This document shows, piece by piece, positions 16,454 to 25,196 of a stretch of DNA of 64,000 nt (its first letter is position 1; every line of letters begins with the position of its first letter). The notes under the pieces were generated by a model. That model did no database searches and was not told the origin of the DNA. It was given only the letters and a program-made list of their open reading frames with translations. This stretch comes from Pseudoflavitalea rhizosphaerae (GTDB lineage: Bacteria; Bacteroidota; Bacteroidia; Chitinophagales; Chitinophagaceae), in contig NZ_RCSU01000003.1 of assembly GCF_003991355.1 (NCBI RefSeq), positions 186,001 to 250,000 of the forward strand, in the 5' to 3' direction. The position numbers were made by a program, and so were the translations under genes.

Positions 16454-19400
16454 TTAGAAACTAAGTTGGAGGCCAAACAGGAATGTGCGATAGCGTGGAT
16501 AAGTATCATATTGACCCACACTGATCTCCGGATCGATTCCCTTGTAACTGGTGAACAGGAAGGGTTCCACGGCCTGCACGTAAACTCGCAGTGAATTGGC
16601 CTTGATCTTGTTCAACAATGAACCTGGCACATTGTACGCGAGGGTGATATTCCTGATGCGGATAAAATCACCTTTCTGCACGATGAAGCTGGAAGTACCT
16701 GCTTCAAGTGCGCGCAACGATCTGCCAAATTGATTCGGACGGGGCACATCAGTTTGGGTATTGTCTTCCCTCCAGTAATTCAAACCTTCTTTCAGTGTTC
16801 TCGCATTTGTTTTGCTGGAATAGTATAAATAATCCTGGTAAGCTTTATTGCTGATATCATGTCCATACGTGTAATTGGCGAAAACGGTCATTGACCATTG
16901 CTTGTAACGCCAGTAGCTCCAGATACCTCCCCATCCTTTGGGCACTGTTCTGCCCACGATGGTGCGGTCGTACTGATTGATCTTGCCACTGCCATCGATA
17001 TCCTTCACTCGAATATCTCCTGGTCTTGCATCCGGATTCAGCGAGAAATCATCTCCTTTCTGGTAGAGTCCATCATAAACATAATCCACGATCAGACTGT
17101 TGGGTGCTTCTCCCACTTTCAACCAGGGGCTGAGGGAATCCACACCAGGCAATAGTTTCACGATCTTCGTTCTGAATTTGGACCAGTTGATATCCATCTG
17201 CCAGTCGAAATTATTTGTCCTGATCAGGTTCAACTTCAGTCCGATATCGATTCCTCGTGTATTCATCTCCGATACATTGATCCATTTATTATCGAAGCCC
17301 TGCGATGGCGCCAGTGGGTTTCTCAACAGGAGGTCGTGGATATTCTTGGTATAATAGTCGAATGTGAGGCGTGCGAAATTGTTGAATACAGCCAGATCAA
17401 AACCGGCATTGAACTGTCTTTGCTCTTCCCATTTCAATGCCTGGTTGCCCATATTGTCTGTCTTCAATTGAAAACCGGGAGAAACGGTGCTGCCATTGTA
17501 GGGGTAAGCGCCGGGAATCATGGCCGTATATACTGCATCGATCGGGATTTCCTGGTTGCCCACGATACCAAAGCCTACACGGAACTTGGCATCATTGAGG
17601 AACGATTGAGTTTTCAATCCGATGAATGGTTCATCGATGATCCGCCAGGCAGCACTCACAGAGGGGAAATAACCATAACGGTTATCGGAGCCAAAGCGGG
17701 ATGAACCATCACGGCGCAATGCGCCATTGATGATATATCTGTTCTTGAATTTATAGATAACACGACCGAACAAAGAGCTCACAGACCAACTGAAAAAATC
17801 ACTTTGGATCAGGTCACGGCTACCAGCCAGGTCCATTTTTTTATAACGAAGGTCATCGGTTGGAAAGTTTGACGCTTCTTCATAATTCCATTCCTGCCTT
17901 CTGCGCTGATAGGTAGCGCCCCCAAGGAAGTCGAACTGATGCTCTTTGGAAGGAGACCAGGAATAAGCAAGCGTATTCTCCCAGAGAAAATCACGCCAGC
18001 CGAAATTCTGGATCTTGGCCACACCTTTCTTCTCGAAGCCTGCACTGGTGGTCCTGGGATAATATTCGAAGCGCTGGTTTTTGTAAACATCCAGTCCGAA
18101 GCTGCTTCTGAATATGAGATTGGGAATGATCTTGTACTCACCAAACAGATTGCCCAGGTAACGATCATCAGTGTTCTCCTGTGGATTCTGTGTGAGCGTA
18201 ACGGGGTTATTGAAAAGCAGGCGGCCATTGTTGGGAACTGTTGGATCGAAGTTGGCAGATGGCTTGCCTGAAGAATCATAGATACTCATCAGGGGGCTGA
18301 TGGTAATGGCATTGTAAAAAACTTCGTTACTGACAACATCGTTCTTGATATGTGAGAAATTGGAATTGATACCGATCTTCAGTTTGCTGCTGACCTCGGA
18401 TTCCATATTTGCCTTGAGTGAATAACGAATGAAATTAGACCCCTTGATGATACCATCCTGGTTGAGGTAGTTGCCACTGAGATAGAATTTATTTTTTCCG
18501 AACCCGTTGGAAATGCTAAGCGTATGGCTCATCTGTGGTGCATTTTGTGTAACGGCGCCCACCCAATCTGTCCATCTTCCCGCAGCCATATTGGCTCTTT
18601 CATCGCCACTGAAAAGGATGGTATCCAGGTTTGAATTATTTGGCCATGCAACGGGGTCTTCATCGCTCAGACCGGCGCGGCGCAGGTTCACGTAGTCATT
18701 TATATTGTCTACGAAATCGTAGGCTTTGGCCATCTTCTGCAAACCGAAATAAGCATCGTAGTTGACAGATGTTTTTCCACTATTCGCTTTTTTGGTGGTG
18801 ATGATCACAACCCCTTCGGAAGCGCGTGAACCATAGATGGCTGCAGCGGACGCATCTTTCAATACATCGATCGATTCAACGTCGTTGGGATTTATCTCTC
18901 GTATATCGTACGAAACGATCACGCCATCCACTACATAAATGGGGCCGGTTCCCTGCGTGATGGCATTGATGCCACGAATGCGCACATTGGTGCCGGCACC
19001 GGGTTGATTGCCGGTGCTCACTACCTGCATACCGGGGATGCGGCTTTGCAGGGCCGCGTTGAGATTAGTAACCGGCAGTTCTTTCATTTCCTTTCCGGAA
19101 ATGCTGGAGATGGCGCTGGTGATATCTTTTTTCTGTTGCTTACCATACCCGATCACCACCACATCGGTGAGATCGGCAGCTTCAGGTTGCAACTGTATCT
19201 GAATGGAGGTGTCAGCCTCAGGTACATTAATAGTTTGCGTCTTATAGCCAACATGGCTAACGATCAGGATCAGTTTTCCTTTTACGTTCATGGAAAAACT
19301 GCCGTCGGCGGCGGTGATCTTTGGGTTTGCATCTCCTGTTGCACTTACAGAAACATTCGCCATTGGCAAACGGGTTTCCGCGTCGGTCACTTTACCCCGG

Positions 19401-19474
19401 AGGATGCGGGTCTGGGCTTGCAGACCCGAAAAGGTGAAGGTGAACAGGAGGAGAAGAAGAGTTAGTCTCAGCAT
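16454..19474 (-). CDS. SusC/RagA-family TonB-dependent outer membrane transporter
   Basis: 1006 residues from the start giving signal peptide MLRLTLLLLLFTFTFSGLQA; an ATG 69 bp further upstream only adds a non-signal leader. A carboxypeptidase-like regulatory beta domain (RGKVTDAETRLPMANVSVS) precedes the plug (VVVIGYGKQQKKDITSAIS, the TonB box region; VDGVIVSYDIREINPNDVES) and a 22-strand barrel ending in a C-terminal aromatic residue (FGLQLSF). It imports oligosaccharides with SusD. It is the first gene of the locus, divergent from the AraC regulator with 150 bp between starts. Confidence 0.95.
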   Translation of the reverse strand: MLRLTLLLLLFTFTFSGLQAQTRILRGKVTDAETRLPMANVSVSATGDANPKITAADGSFSMNVKGKLILIVSHVGYKTQTINVPEADTSIQIQLQPEAADLTDVVVIGYGKQQKKDITSAISSISGKEMKELPVTNLNAALQSRIPGMQVVSTGNQPGAGTNVRIRGINAITQGTGPIYVVDGVIVSYDIREINPNDVESIDVLKDASAAAIYGSRASEGVVIITTKKANSGKTSVNYDAYFGLQKMAKAYDFVDNINDYVNLRRAGLSDEDPVAWPNNSNLDTILFSGDERANMAAGRWTDWVGAVTQNAPQMSHTLSISNGFGKNKFYLSGNYLNQDGIIKGSNFIRYSLKANMESEVSSKLKIGINSNFSHIKNDVVSNEVFYNAITISPLMSIYDSSGKPSANFDPTVPNNGRLLFNNPVTLTQNPQENTDDRYLGNLFGEYKIIPNLIFRSSFGLDVYKNQRFEYYPRTTSAGFEKKGVAKIQNFGWRDFLWENTLAYSWSPSKEHQFDFLGGATYQRRRQEWNYEEASNFPTDDLRYKKMDLAGSRDLIQSDFFSWSVSSLFGRVIYKFKNRYIINGALRRDGSSRFGSDNRYGYFPSVSAAWRIIDEPFIGLKTQSFLNDAKFRVGFGIVGNQEIPIDAVYTAMIPGAYPYNGSTVSPGFQLKTDNMGNQALKWEEQRQFNAGFDLAVFNNFARLTFDYYTKNIHDLLLRNPLAPSQGFDNKWINVSEMNTRGIDIGLKLNLIRTNNFDWQMDINWSKFRTKIVKLLPGVDSLSPWLKVGEAPNSLIVDYVYDGLYQKGDDFSLNPDARPGDIRVKDIDGSGKINQYDRTIVGRTVPKGWGGIWSYWRYKQWSMTVFANYTYGHDISNKAYQDYLYYSSKTNARTLKEGLNYWREDNTQTDVPRPNQFGRSLRALEAGTSSFIVQKGDFIRIRNITLAYNVPGSLLNKIKANSLRVYVQAVEPFLFTSYKGIDPEISVGQYDTYPRYRTFLFGLQLSF

Positions 19475-19624
19475 TGCAATCGTTTTTGGCTTTAAATGAT
19501 CAACCCTGCATGGAGGTACTGGGGTCGACTTCAAAATTCGCATTCCTTTTTTTTCCGGGGAATAGGTTATTTTCTGAAAAAGATAGATTTTTATACGGTC
19601 GATTCAACTTACCTAATTATTATC
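19475..19624. promoter_or_regulatory. Divergent promoter region of susC and the AraC regulator
   Basis: 150 bp between the two start codons. On the minus strand GAATTTTG (within 19530-19545) is one mismatch from the -7 consensus. No clear AraC half-sites were recognised. Confidence 0.3.
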
Positions 19625-20533
19625 ATGTCAGTGAAAAAGATCAGAAAGAAGCAGGGATTCGAAGGTCAGAAGCTCATCGTTCTCCCCCACAAACTGGATA
19701 AAGAAATATTGAGCAAAGACCCCATCACAAAGCAGATCTACATTACGGATATCGGCTATTATCCGAGAGCCCATCAGCATTATGTAGACAGGCCCCATGG
19801 TATCGACCAGCACATCATTATCTACTGCGTGGAGGGTCAGGGATGGGTAATGGTGGATAAACAGAGGATGGACATCTCCCCGTCAAATTTCATTGTGATC
19901 CCCGCCAATACACCACATAAGTATGGTGTGAACGATGAAGACCCATGGACTATTTACTGGGTCCATTTCAAAGGCGACACCGCCGGTTTTGTGATGAACC
20001 TGATCACAGACAATTCTCAGAATTATCTTCCCTATCTCTCCTACAACGAAAGCCGTATCAAACTTTTCGAAGAGATCTGTTACACACTGGAGAACGGATA
20101 TAGTATCGACAATCTCCGTTACGCGAATATGATGTTCCATTATTTTCTTTCTTCTTTACTCTACGAAGAGAAATACAACAGGGTGGCCCAGGAAGCGCCG
20201 GATGATCCTATCGCATCCACTATCGAACTGATGAAGCACCAGCTCGGCTCCAACCTTACGCTGAATGAATTCGCGAGTCATTCACATCTGTCTGTTTCTC
20301 ATTTTTCCACCATCTTCAGACAGCGGACAGGATTCTCTCCCATTGAATATTTCAACCAGCTCAAGATCCAGGAAGCCTGTCAGCAACTGGCTTTCACTAA
20401 AAAGCCGATCAAACAGATCGCTTATGAACTGGCATTCTATGATCAATATTATTTTTCCCGGATCTTTTCCAGGTTCATGAGTATCTCTCCTGCACAATAC
20501 AGGAAGAAGACTGCACAAAAGATCCTGGAATAG
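19625..20533 (+). CDS. AraC-family regulator with cupin sensor domain
   Basis: 302 residues starting MSVKKIRKKQGFEGQKLIVL; the frame is open for another 43 codons upstream but that stretch looks non-coding. The N-terminal AraC-type cupin (about 35-110; IIIYCVEGQGWVMV and FIVIPANTPHKYGV) binds an effector. The C-terminal double helix-turn-helix (about 200-300) has NEFASHSHLSVSHFSTIFRQ and the signature IKQIAYELAFYDQYYFSRIF. It is divergent from susC, so it is the likely sugar-responsive activator of the locus. A nested palindrome begins 20 bp after the stop. Confidence 0.92.
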   Translation: MSVKKIRKKQGFEGQKLIVLPHKLDKEILSKDPITKQIYITDIGYYPRAHQHYVDRPHGIDQHIIIYCVEGQGWVMVDKQRMDISPSNFIVIPANTPHKYGVNDEDPWTIYWVHFKGDTAGFVMNLITDNSQNYLPYLSYNESRIKLFEEICYTLENGYSIDNLRYANMMFHYFLSSLLYEEKYNRVAQEAPDDPIASTIELMKHQLGSNLTLNEFASHSHLSVSHFSTIFRQRTGFSPIEYFNQLKIQEACQQLAFTKKPIKQIAYELAFYDQYYFSRIFSRFMSISPAQYRKKTAQKILE

Positions 20534-20552
20534 CAGGGGGGGCAGTAAAAAG

Positions 20553-20679
20553 CAGGGGTGTGGCCAGTCGCTCGCCTCTGGCGAGTGACTTTTATTTAGT
20601 CGCCTCCGGCGACGCGGTGTTCGCCGGAGGCGAACAATTAGAAGTCACTCGCCAGAGGCGAGCGACTGGCCACACCCTG
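20553..20679. repeat. Nested 127-bp palindrome (REP/BIME-like)
   Basis: The outer arms 20553-20591 and 20642-20679 are perfect reverse complements except for one extra G. Each arm is itself a hairpin around GCTCGCC TCT GGCGAG. Inside lies a second inverted pair, TCGCCTCCGGCGA (20600-20612) and TCGCCGGAGGCGA (20621-20633), with an 8-nt loop. Each inner half also folds alone. The whole stretch could form one long hairpin or a cruciform. A related half-copy lies at 46176-46213. No T-tract follows, so it is not a simple terminator. Confidence 0.85.
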
Positions 20680-20810
20680 TTCTCCCATCCACCCCCTATT
20701 TCTCCCATCCACACCCTATTTCTCCCATCCCCCCTATTTCTCCCATCCCCCCTATTTCTCCCATCCACACCCTATTTCTCCCATCCCCCCTATTTCTCCC
20801 ATCTACCCCT
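20680..20810. repeat. C-rich tandem array, about 7 units of 18-20 bp
   Basis: Units of the form TTCTCCCATCCACACCCTAT (20 bp) alternate with an 18-bp form lacking two bases. The first unit runs directly out of the right end of the palindrome, whose terminal CCACACCCTG matches the unit's CCACACCCTA. The minus strand carries runs of three to six G separated by 2-7 nt, a canonical G-quadruplex pattern. Confidence 0.85.
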
Positions 20811-20920
20811 TCTAACACAGTCTGCTTTTTCTAATAAAGGGAACACTTCATTATCATAGCAAGACAAGGCTGCCATTTCAATGGTTGCCCTTTTTCTTTT
20901 GCTGAACCGGCGGGATTCCA

Positions 20921-20948
20921 TTCCTTTGCAATAAATACCAGTTGGTAT
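20921..20948 (+). promoter_or_regulatory. tetR promoter and operator
   Basis: TTCCTTTG (20921-20928) is a one-mismatch -7 box. The dyad ATACCA-GT-TGGTAT (20935-20948) follows immediately, 6 bp before the TetR start. It shares ATACC/GTAT with the dyad upstream of the next operon, so it is probably the autoregulatory operator. Confidence 0.45.
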
Positions 20949-20954
20949 CTTATT

Positions 20955-21545
20955 ATGAAGAAGGCCGAAGCAACAAGACTTACCATTCTCAAAAAGGCGT
21001 TTGGCCTGATCTATGAAAAGGGTTACCAGGCAACCAGTATCGATGAGATCATCGCTACCACAAAAGTCACCAAGGGCGCTTTCTATTATCATTTCAATAG
21101 CAAGGATGAGATGGGGCTGGCCATCATCAATGAAATACTCAAACCCTCCCTCACACAGAGTTTTATCGAACCGCTGCAAAAAGATGAAAACCCGGTAACA
21201 GCAATTTATCATTTGCTACATCAACTGCTGATGGAAGATGAATTCCTGAAAGTAGAGTACGGTTGCCCTGCTTCCAATTTCACACAGGAGATGGCGCCCT
21301 GGAACCATCTCTTCAGCCAGGCGCTGGAAGAGCTGACGGATAAATGGCAGAAACTGCTGATCACAACTATGGAGAATGGAAAAAAGAAAGGATTCATCCG
21401 TAAAGATGTGAATGTCAAACAAGCTGTACTCTTCATCATGTCTGGCTATTGGGGTGTCCGCAATTTCGGTAAACTGGCCAATAGCAGGAATGCTTACAAA
21501 CCCTGGTTGAAAGAACTGAAACTCTACCTCGAAAGCCTTCAATAA
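20955..21545 (+). CDS. TetR/AcrR-family transcriptional repressor
   Basis: 196 residues. The N-terminal TetR helix-turn-helix spans about 9-55 (ILKKAFGLIYEKGYQATSID, then VTKGAFYYHFNSKDEM). The C-terminal ligand domain resembles the TetR_C class with a conserved YGCPASNF segment. Matching dyads lie upstream of its own start and upstream of the two membrane-protein genes 70 bp downstream, so it most likely represses both. The ligand is unknown. Confidence 0.9.
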   Translation: MKKAEATRLTILKKAFGLIYEKGYQATSIDEIIATTKVTKGAFYYHFNSKDEMGLAIINEILKPSLTQSFIEPLQKDENPVTAIYHLLHQLLMEDEFLKVEYGCPASNFTQEMAPWNHLFSQALEELTDKWQKLLITTMENGKKKGFIRKDVNVKQAVLFIMSGYWGVRNFGKLANSRNAYKPWLKELKLYLESLQ

Positions 21546-21556
21546 TTTTTTTGAAC

Positions 21557-21594
21557 AAAAACATACCGATTAGTATGTTTTTAGATTAGCTTTG
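21557..21594 (+). promoter_or_regulatory. TetR operator and -7 box of the membrane-protein operon
   Basis: A perfect dyad AAAAACATAC-N6-GTATGTTTTT (21557-21582) is followed by TAGCTTTG (21587-21594), an exact -7 match. The dyad covers the upstream promoter region, as expected for a repressor site. Confidence 0.6.
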
Positions 21595-21614
21595 CTGCCA
21601 ATAATAGAATTCAC

Positions 21615-22076
21615 ATGTATGCTTTTTTGCTTACTGCACATTCGGCGGTGAGATGGGCTCTGCTGCTTTTCCTGCTTTTTTCTATCTACAGAAGCGTTGT
21701 TGGTTACCTCCGGAATAGTTTGTTCTCGAAGACCGATAACACATTCAGACATTGGGCGACCACCCTTGGTCATATTCAACTGATGATCGGCATGATCCTG
21801 TATTTCAAAAGCCCGCTGGTGAAACATTATTGGAATAATAAGTCAGGGGGAGCCGTGCCACAGGATTTCACATTCTTTTCACTTATCCATATTGCATTGA
21901 TGTTTGCTGCTGTTACAGTGTTGACGGTAGGTTCAGCGATGGCCAAAAGACAGGACAGTGATCGTAAAAAGTTCCGTACAATGCTTGTGTGGTTTATCTT
22001 CGCGCTGCTTATTATATTCATTGCCATACCCTGGCCCTTTTCCCCGTTGGCAAAAAGGCCGCTAATCAGATTGTAG
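21615..22076 (+). CDS. Four-helix membrane protein of unknown function
   Basis: 153 residues with four hydrophobic segments (about 5-27, 51-66, 88-108 and 124-143) and histidines near the membrane edges (TAHSAVRWALL, HWATTLGHIQLMIG). It resembles small Bacteroidota membrane proteins sometimes labelled cytochrome b-like, but no certain haem ligands can be assigned. First gene of the TetR-controlled pair, 3 bp before the DUF3817 gene. Confidence 0.75.
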   Translation: MYAFLLTAHSAVRWALLLFLLFSIYRSVVGYLRNSLFSKTDNTFRHWATTLGHIQLMIGMILYFKSPLVKHYWNNKSGGAVPQDFTFFSLIHIALMFAAVTVLTVGSAMAKRQDSDRKKFRTMLVWFIFALLIIFIAIPWPFSPLAKRPLIRL

Positions 22077-22079
22077 ATT

Positions 22080-22403
22080 ATGAAAAAGTATTTCGTCAGC
22101 TCCGCCGGGCGGCTTCGCCTCTACGCATTCCTGGAAGGCGTATCATTGCTGGTCCTCGTGTTCATTGCCATGCCTGTGAAATACCTGATGCAGGATCCCA
22201 CCTGGGTACAGGTGATCGGGCCTATCCACGGTGCATTATTCCTCTTGTTCGTTTTCGGCGCCATCACTGTTGGCGTGGAGGAGAAATGGAAATTCTGGAG
22301 AACAACCTGGATCGTTCTGCTGGCCAGCTTCATTCCATTCGGCACTTTTTATATCGACTGGAAAATACTGAGGCACCTGCATCAACCTGCCACATCGAAG
22401 TAA
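22080..22403 (+). CDS. DUF3817 membrane protein
   Basis: 107 residues with three to four hydrophobic helices and DUF3817 features: an N-terminal LRLYAFLEGVSLLVLVFIAM, a central GPIHGALFLLFV, and FIPFGTFYIDWKI near the C-terminus. It acts in the inner membrane; its biochemical role is unknown. Co-transcribed with the preceding membrane gene under the TetR-type operator. Confidence 0.85.
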   Translation: MKKYFVSSAGRLRLYAFLEGVSLLVLVFIAMPVKYLMQDPTWVQVIGPIHGALFLLFVFGAITVGVEEKWKFWRTTWIVLLASFIPFGTFYIDWKILRHLHQPATSK

Positions 22404-22409
22404 ATAAAA

Positions 22410-22437
22410 AACGCTTCCCCATTTAAGGAGAAGCGTT
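22410..22437. terminator. Bidirectional terminator
   Basis: AACGCTTC(C)CC and GG(A)GAAGCGTT arms with an ATTTAA loop lie between the convergent DUF3817 gene and the haem-protein gene. A-rich and T-rich flanks allow use on both strands. Confidence 0.75.
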
Positions 22438-22460
22438 ATTTCAAATCCTCTCTTCACCTG

Positions 22461-23951
22461 CTATTTTTTTGCAGCCGTTGCACCTGCATCAAGGATCATA
22501 TTCCCCTGAATGGACCATGCAAAATCAAGCTGCACCTGGTTATTGAATAAAGCTGTATCGTTCATGCTGATATACATATCTGTGGTATAGCCGGGCGCAT
22601 TGGATTGGGTGGCCATTGCATGACAGCTCATGCAATTGGTCTGGATACCAAATTGCGGCCCGGGCAATAATACGCTCGGCAACTGGAAATCTGCACGGGG
22701 TTCCGGAGCAGTTCCATGAAAGCCGGCTTCGAGATATGGATTATAGGTCAACAGCGGCACTACGCCTGCGTTAGTTCCCCCTGTGATTGGCTGATTGGGC
22801 AGCACCATCGCATAGGCTGTTTGCATGGCATAATGTGAAGCAGCGCCCTGTAATTGCGAAGGGCGCAGGGCGGCCACCACATTACTGCTGGGAGCAAAAG
22901 GCGTGGCAGGATTGGGCGCCCAGTAATAAGTCTGCCAGGTCCAGTTGCTGATCTCTTTGGTGGCAACGTGCATACATACGAGGATCGCTACTTCACCGGC
23001 TTTGGCGCGATGTTTTCCCTGTACACCTTCTGTACTGTCTGATTTGTTGATATGATTGGCCATTTGTTCATCGATGGAAAAGTGGATAAAATCATCCAGG
23101 TTCACTGTAGCATTTGCGATACTGTCGGGCGATGATGTGTTTATCTTAACCGGCACGAGTGGCTTGTTGGGTTGTTGCTTGTTGCTCATATCAACATACA
23201 CATAATTATTCCATTTATCCGGACCGAAGGCTTCCAGTTTCTCCGGTTGCCCGGGCCATACAGGAATGCGGACCAGACCATCTGATGCTTCTGCAATATA
23301 ATAGGAGGGTTTGATGGTAATCGCCTTTTGTGGGAAAGCTGGAATAACCCCAATACCGCCTGCCTTTGCATAAGTGTTCAATACAGATTGTTTGAGGATC
23401 TGGTTCTTGATGGCATAGCAGGCAGCATTGGGGTCATAGGAAACCGTTACCATGAATTGCGCATGTTTTGTAATGGAATCTGCCTGCACCTGCAGTAACT
23501 GTGCCCGCTCGATGGGTGATAAATGATGTCCGAACTGGTGCGGCCTTGAAAGCACGGCGCGCATGGTTTTTGCAGAGGCATCACAGGCCTTGCTGCCATT
23601 GACGATCTGTGTTTGCACCTCCGTAACTCCCAACCAGGTCTGATAAGCAAGGAGTGTATCGCCGCCATATACCTGGTCTGTTTTTGCAGTCAGGCCGGCC
23701 CAGATCCCCCAGCCATGTTTGTACACGCTGACTGAATCATATTTATTCGGCATGGAAGGATTGTTCAACCAGCTGTAAATGGTATTCGAATCTTCGGGGA
23801 AATTAAACCCGGGAACGATCACCGGCAGCTCAACGGGAACGATCATGCCTGAAGATGGATTGGCAGTTTTCGGTTTGTTATTACATACAGAAATGATCAC
23901 TGTAATTAGAACGAGGCTCAGTAATACGCGATTGCGTTTTTGGATTTTCAT
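22461..23951 (-). CDS. Secreted protein with one c-type haem motif
   Basis: 496 residues. An N-terminal hydrophobic segment (about 9-23) serves as signal or anchor; the Cys in SVCNNK has a poor lipobox. A large domain without recognised homology is followed by a single haem-binding motif CMSCH (about residue 435) near the C-terminus. It also has several Trp-rich segments (WTWQTYYWAPNP). A single haem late in a large secreted protein suggests a redox or electron-accepting tail on an enzyme domain. I do not recognise the family. It is transcribed alone, convergent with the DUF3817 operon. Confidence 0.75.
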   Translation of the reverse strand: MKIQKRNRVLLSLVLITVIISVCNNKPKTANPSSGMIVPVELPVIVPGFNFPEDSNTIYSWLNNPSMPNKYDSVSVYKHGWGIWAGLTAKTDQVYGGDTLLAYQTWLGVTEVQTQIVNGSKACDASAKTMRAVLSRPHQFGHHLSPIERAQLLQVQADSITKHAQFMVTVSYDPNAACYAIKNQILKQSVLNTYAKAGGIGVIPAFPQKAITIKPSYYIAEASDGLVRIPVWPGQPEKLEAFGPDKWNNYVYVDMSNKQQPNKPLVPVKINTSSPDSIANATVNLDDFIHFSIDEQMANHINKSDSTEGVQGKHRAKAGEVAILVCMHVATKEISNWTWQTYYWAPNPATPFAPSSNVVAALRPSQLQGAASHYAMQTAYAMVLPNQPITGGTNAGVVPLLTYNPYLEAGFHGTAPEPRADFQLPSVLLPGPQFGIQTNCMSCHAMATQSNAPGYTTDMYISMNDTALFNNQVQLDFAWSIQGNMILDAGATAAKK

Positions 23952-24319
23952 TGGATTTGTTTTGGTTTAAATGGTGATAAGTGGAAACAAATTAGCGATT
24001 CATGAATGAATAAAATCCGCAACAAAAAAGATTGACCGATTTCAGGTATCTATTACGGTTATAGGATGCCGTAATCCGCAGGATCCAGTTCTATTTTTGG
24101 AAAAAATAAAAGTGGAAAAATTTGCACGGGAAAGCATGGTTGAAATCATACATTCTGCGTAAACATGCACTGGCACAGTAAATGCAAGAGAATAAACAAC
24201 TTACGTAATGAAGCATCTTTTTTCGTATATTGTATATAGCTCCATTCTTTATATTCCCCTCCACCCCCAGCCATTACAGACAGATCAGGAAATAAACAAC
24301 ATTTTAAAACAAAGAATTT
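23952..24319. other. Divergent intergenic region
   Basis: 368 bp between the haem protein and the OmpA-like lipoprotein. TATTTTTG at 24092-24099 matches the -7 consensus on the plus strand but lies 220 bp from the OmpA start. No RNA gene or repeat is evident. Confidence 0.4.
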
Positions 24320-25189
24320 ATGAAAAATCCAGTTTTATCATTTATTCTGCTGACGTCGATCGTAACCGCTTCAGGCTGTGTTAGCAACAAAAAATTCGAT
24401 GCACTCCAGACGAGTTACAACACGCTTCAGTCGAATAATAGCGAGCTGAGCAGGCAACTACAGAACTGTCAGCAAAACCTTTCCGGTTCCACTGCAAGGG
24501 TGCAGGGCCTGGAAGAGCAGATCAGTGCATTGCGCGCCAATACGGCTTCATTGCAGGCCGCATTGAACAAATGCCTGACCTCCACCAACCAGGGTAATGT
24601 GAACATCTCAAAACTGGTTGACGAGATCAATGCAGCCAACAGTTATATCAAACACCTTGTGGAAACGAAGAACAAAAGTGATTCACTCAATATGGTGCTC
24701 ACCAATAATCTCACCCGTTCACTGAGCAGGGAAGAGATGCGGGATGTGGATGTGCAGGTGCTGAAAGGCGTTGTATACATTTCCCTTTCAGATAAGATGC
24801 TGTACAAATCCGGCAGCTATGAAATTTCAGCTACAGCCGGCACAACACTCAGCAAAATTGCCAAGATCATTATGGATTACAAGGATTATGAAGTGCTGAT
24901 TGAAGGTAATACAGACAATGTTCCCATCTCTCAGACCAATATCCGGAATAACTGGGACCTCAGTGCATTGCGCGGATCATCTGTTGTGCAGGCTTTGCAA
25001 ACGCAGTATGGGGTTGATCCTAAAAGGCTGACTGCCGCAGGCCGCGGAGAATACAATCCTGTTGCCTCCAATGATACAGATGCAGGCAGGACCACAAACA
25101 GGAGAACACAGATCATCATCACGCCAAAACTGGACCAGTTCATGGAGCTGATCAACAAGGCACCTGATGGCAGCGATCAGAAACAATAA
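24320..25189 (+). CDS. OmpA-family peptidoglycan-binding lipoprotein
   Basis: 289 residues. The signal peptide ends in lipobox TASGCVSN (mature Cys at about 20). Residues about 25-130 are a Gln/Asn-rich coiled coil. The C-terminal OmpA domain (about 150-280) contains the peptidoglycan-binding signature IEGNTDNVPI, then NWDLSALRGSSVVQAL and GRGEYNPVASNDT with NRRTQIIITPK. It tethers the outer membrane to peptidoglycan. It resembles the PAL/OmpA lipoproteins common in Bacteroidota. Monocistronic. Confidence 0.9.
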   Translation: MKNPVLSFILLTSIVTASGCVSNKKFDALQTSYNTLQSNNSELSRQLQNCQQNLSGSTARVQGLEEQISALRANTASLQAALNKCLTSTNQGNVNISKLVDEINAANSYIKHLVETKNKSDSLNMVLTNNLTRSLSREEMRDVDVQVLKGVVYISLSDKMLYKSGSYEISATAGTTLSKIAKIIMDYKDYEVLIEGNTDNVPISQTNIRNNWDLSALRGSSVVQALQTQYGVDPKRLTAAGRGEYNPVASNDTDAGRTTNRRTQIIITPKLDQFMELINKAPDGSDQKQ

Positions 25190-25196
25190 TGATCTT

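Noticed and set aside
19496-19624. N-terminal extension of the AraC regulator
   Set aside because: The frame is open, but the residues look random and the region is needed as the divergent promoter; the start at 19625 gives a standard family length.
20553-20679. Strong intrinsic terminator of the AraC gene
   Set aside because: No T-tract follows the stem, and the nested inverted organisation plus a second copy elsewhere fit a repeat element better.
20680-20810. CRISPR-like array
   Set aside because: Units follow each other directly with no unique spacers and no cas genes; it is a simple tandem repeat.
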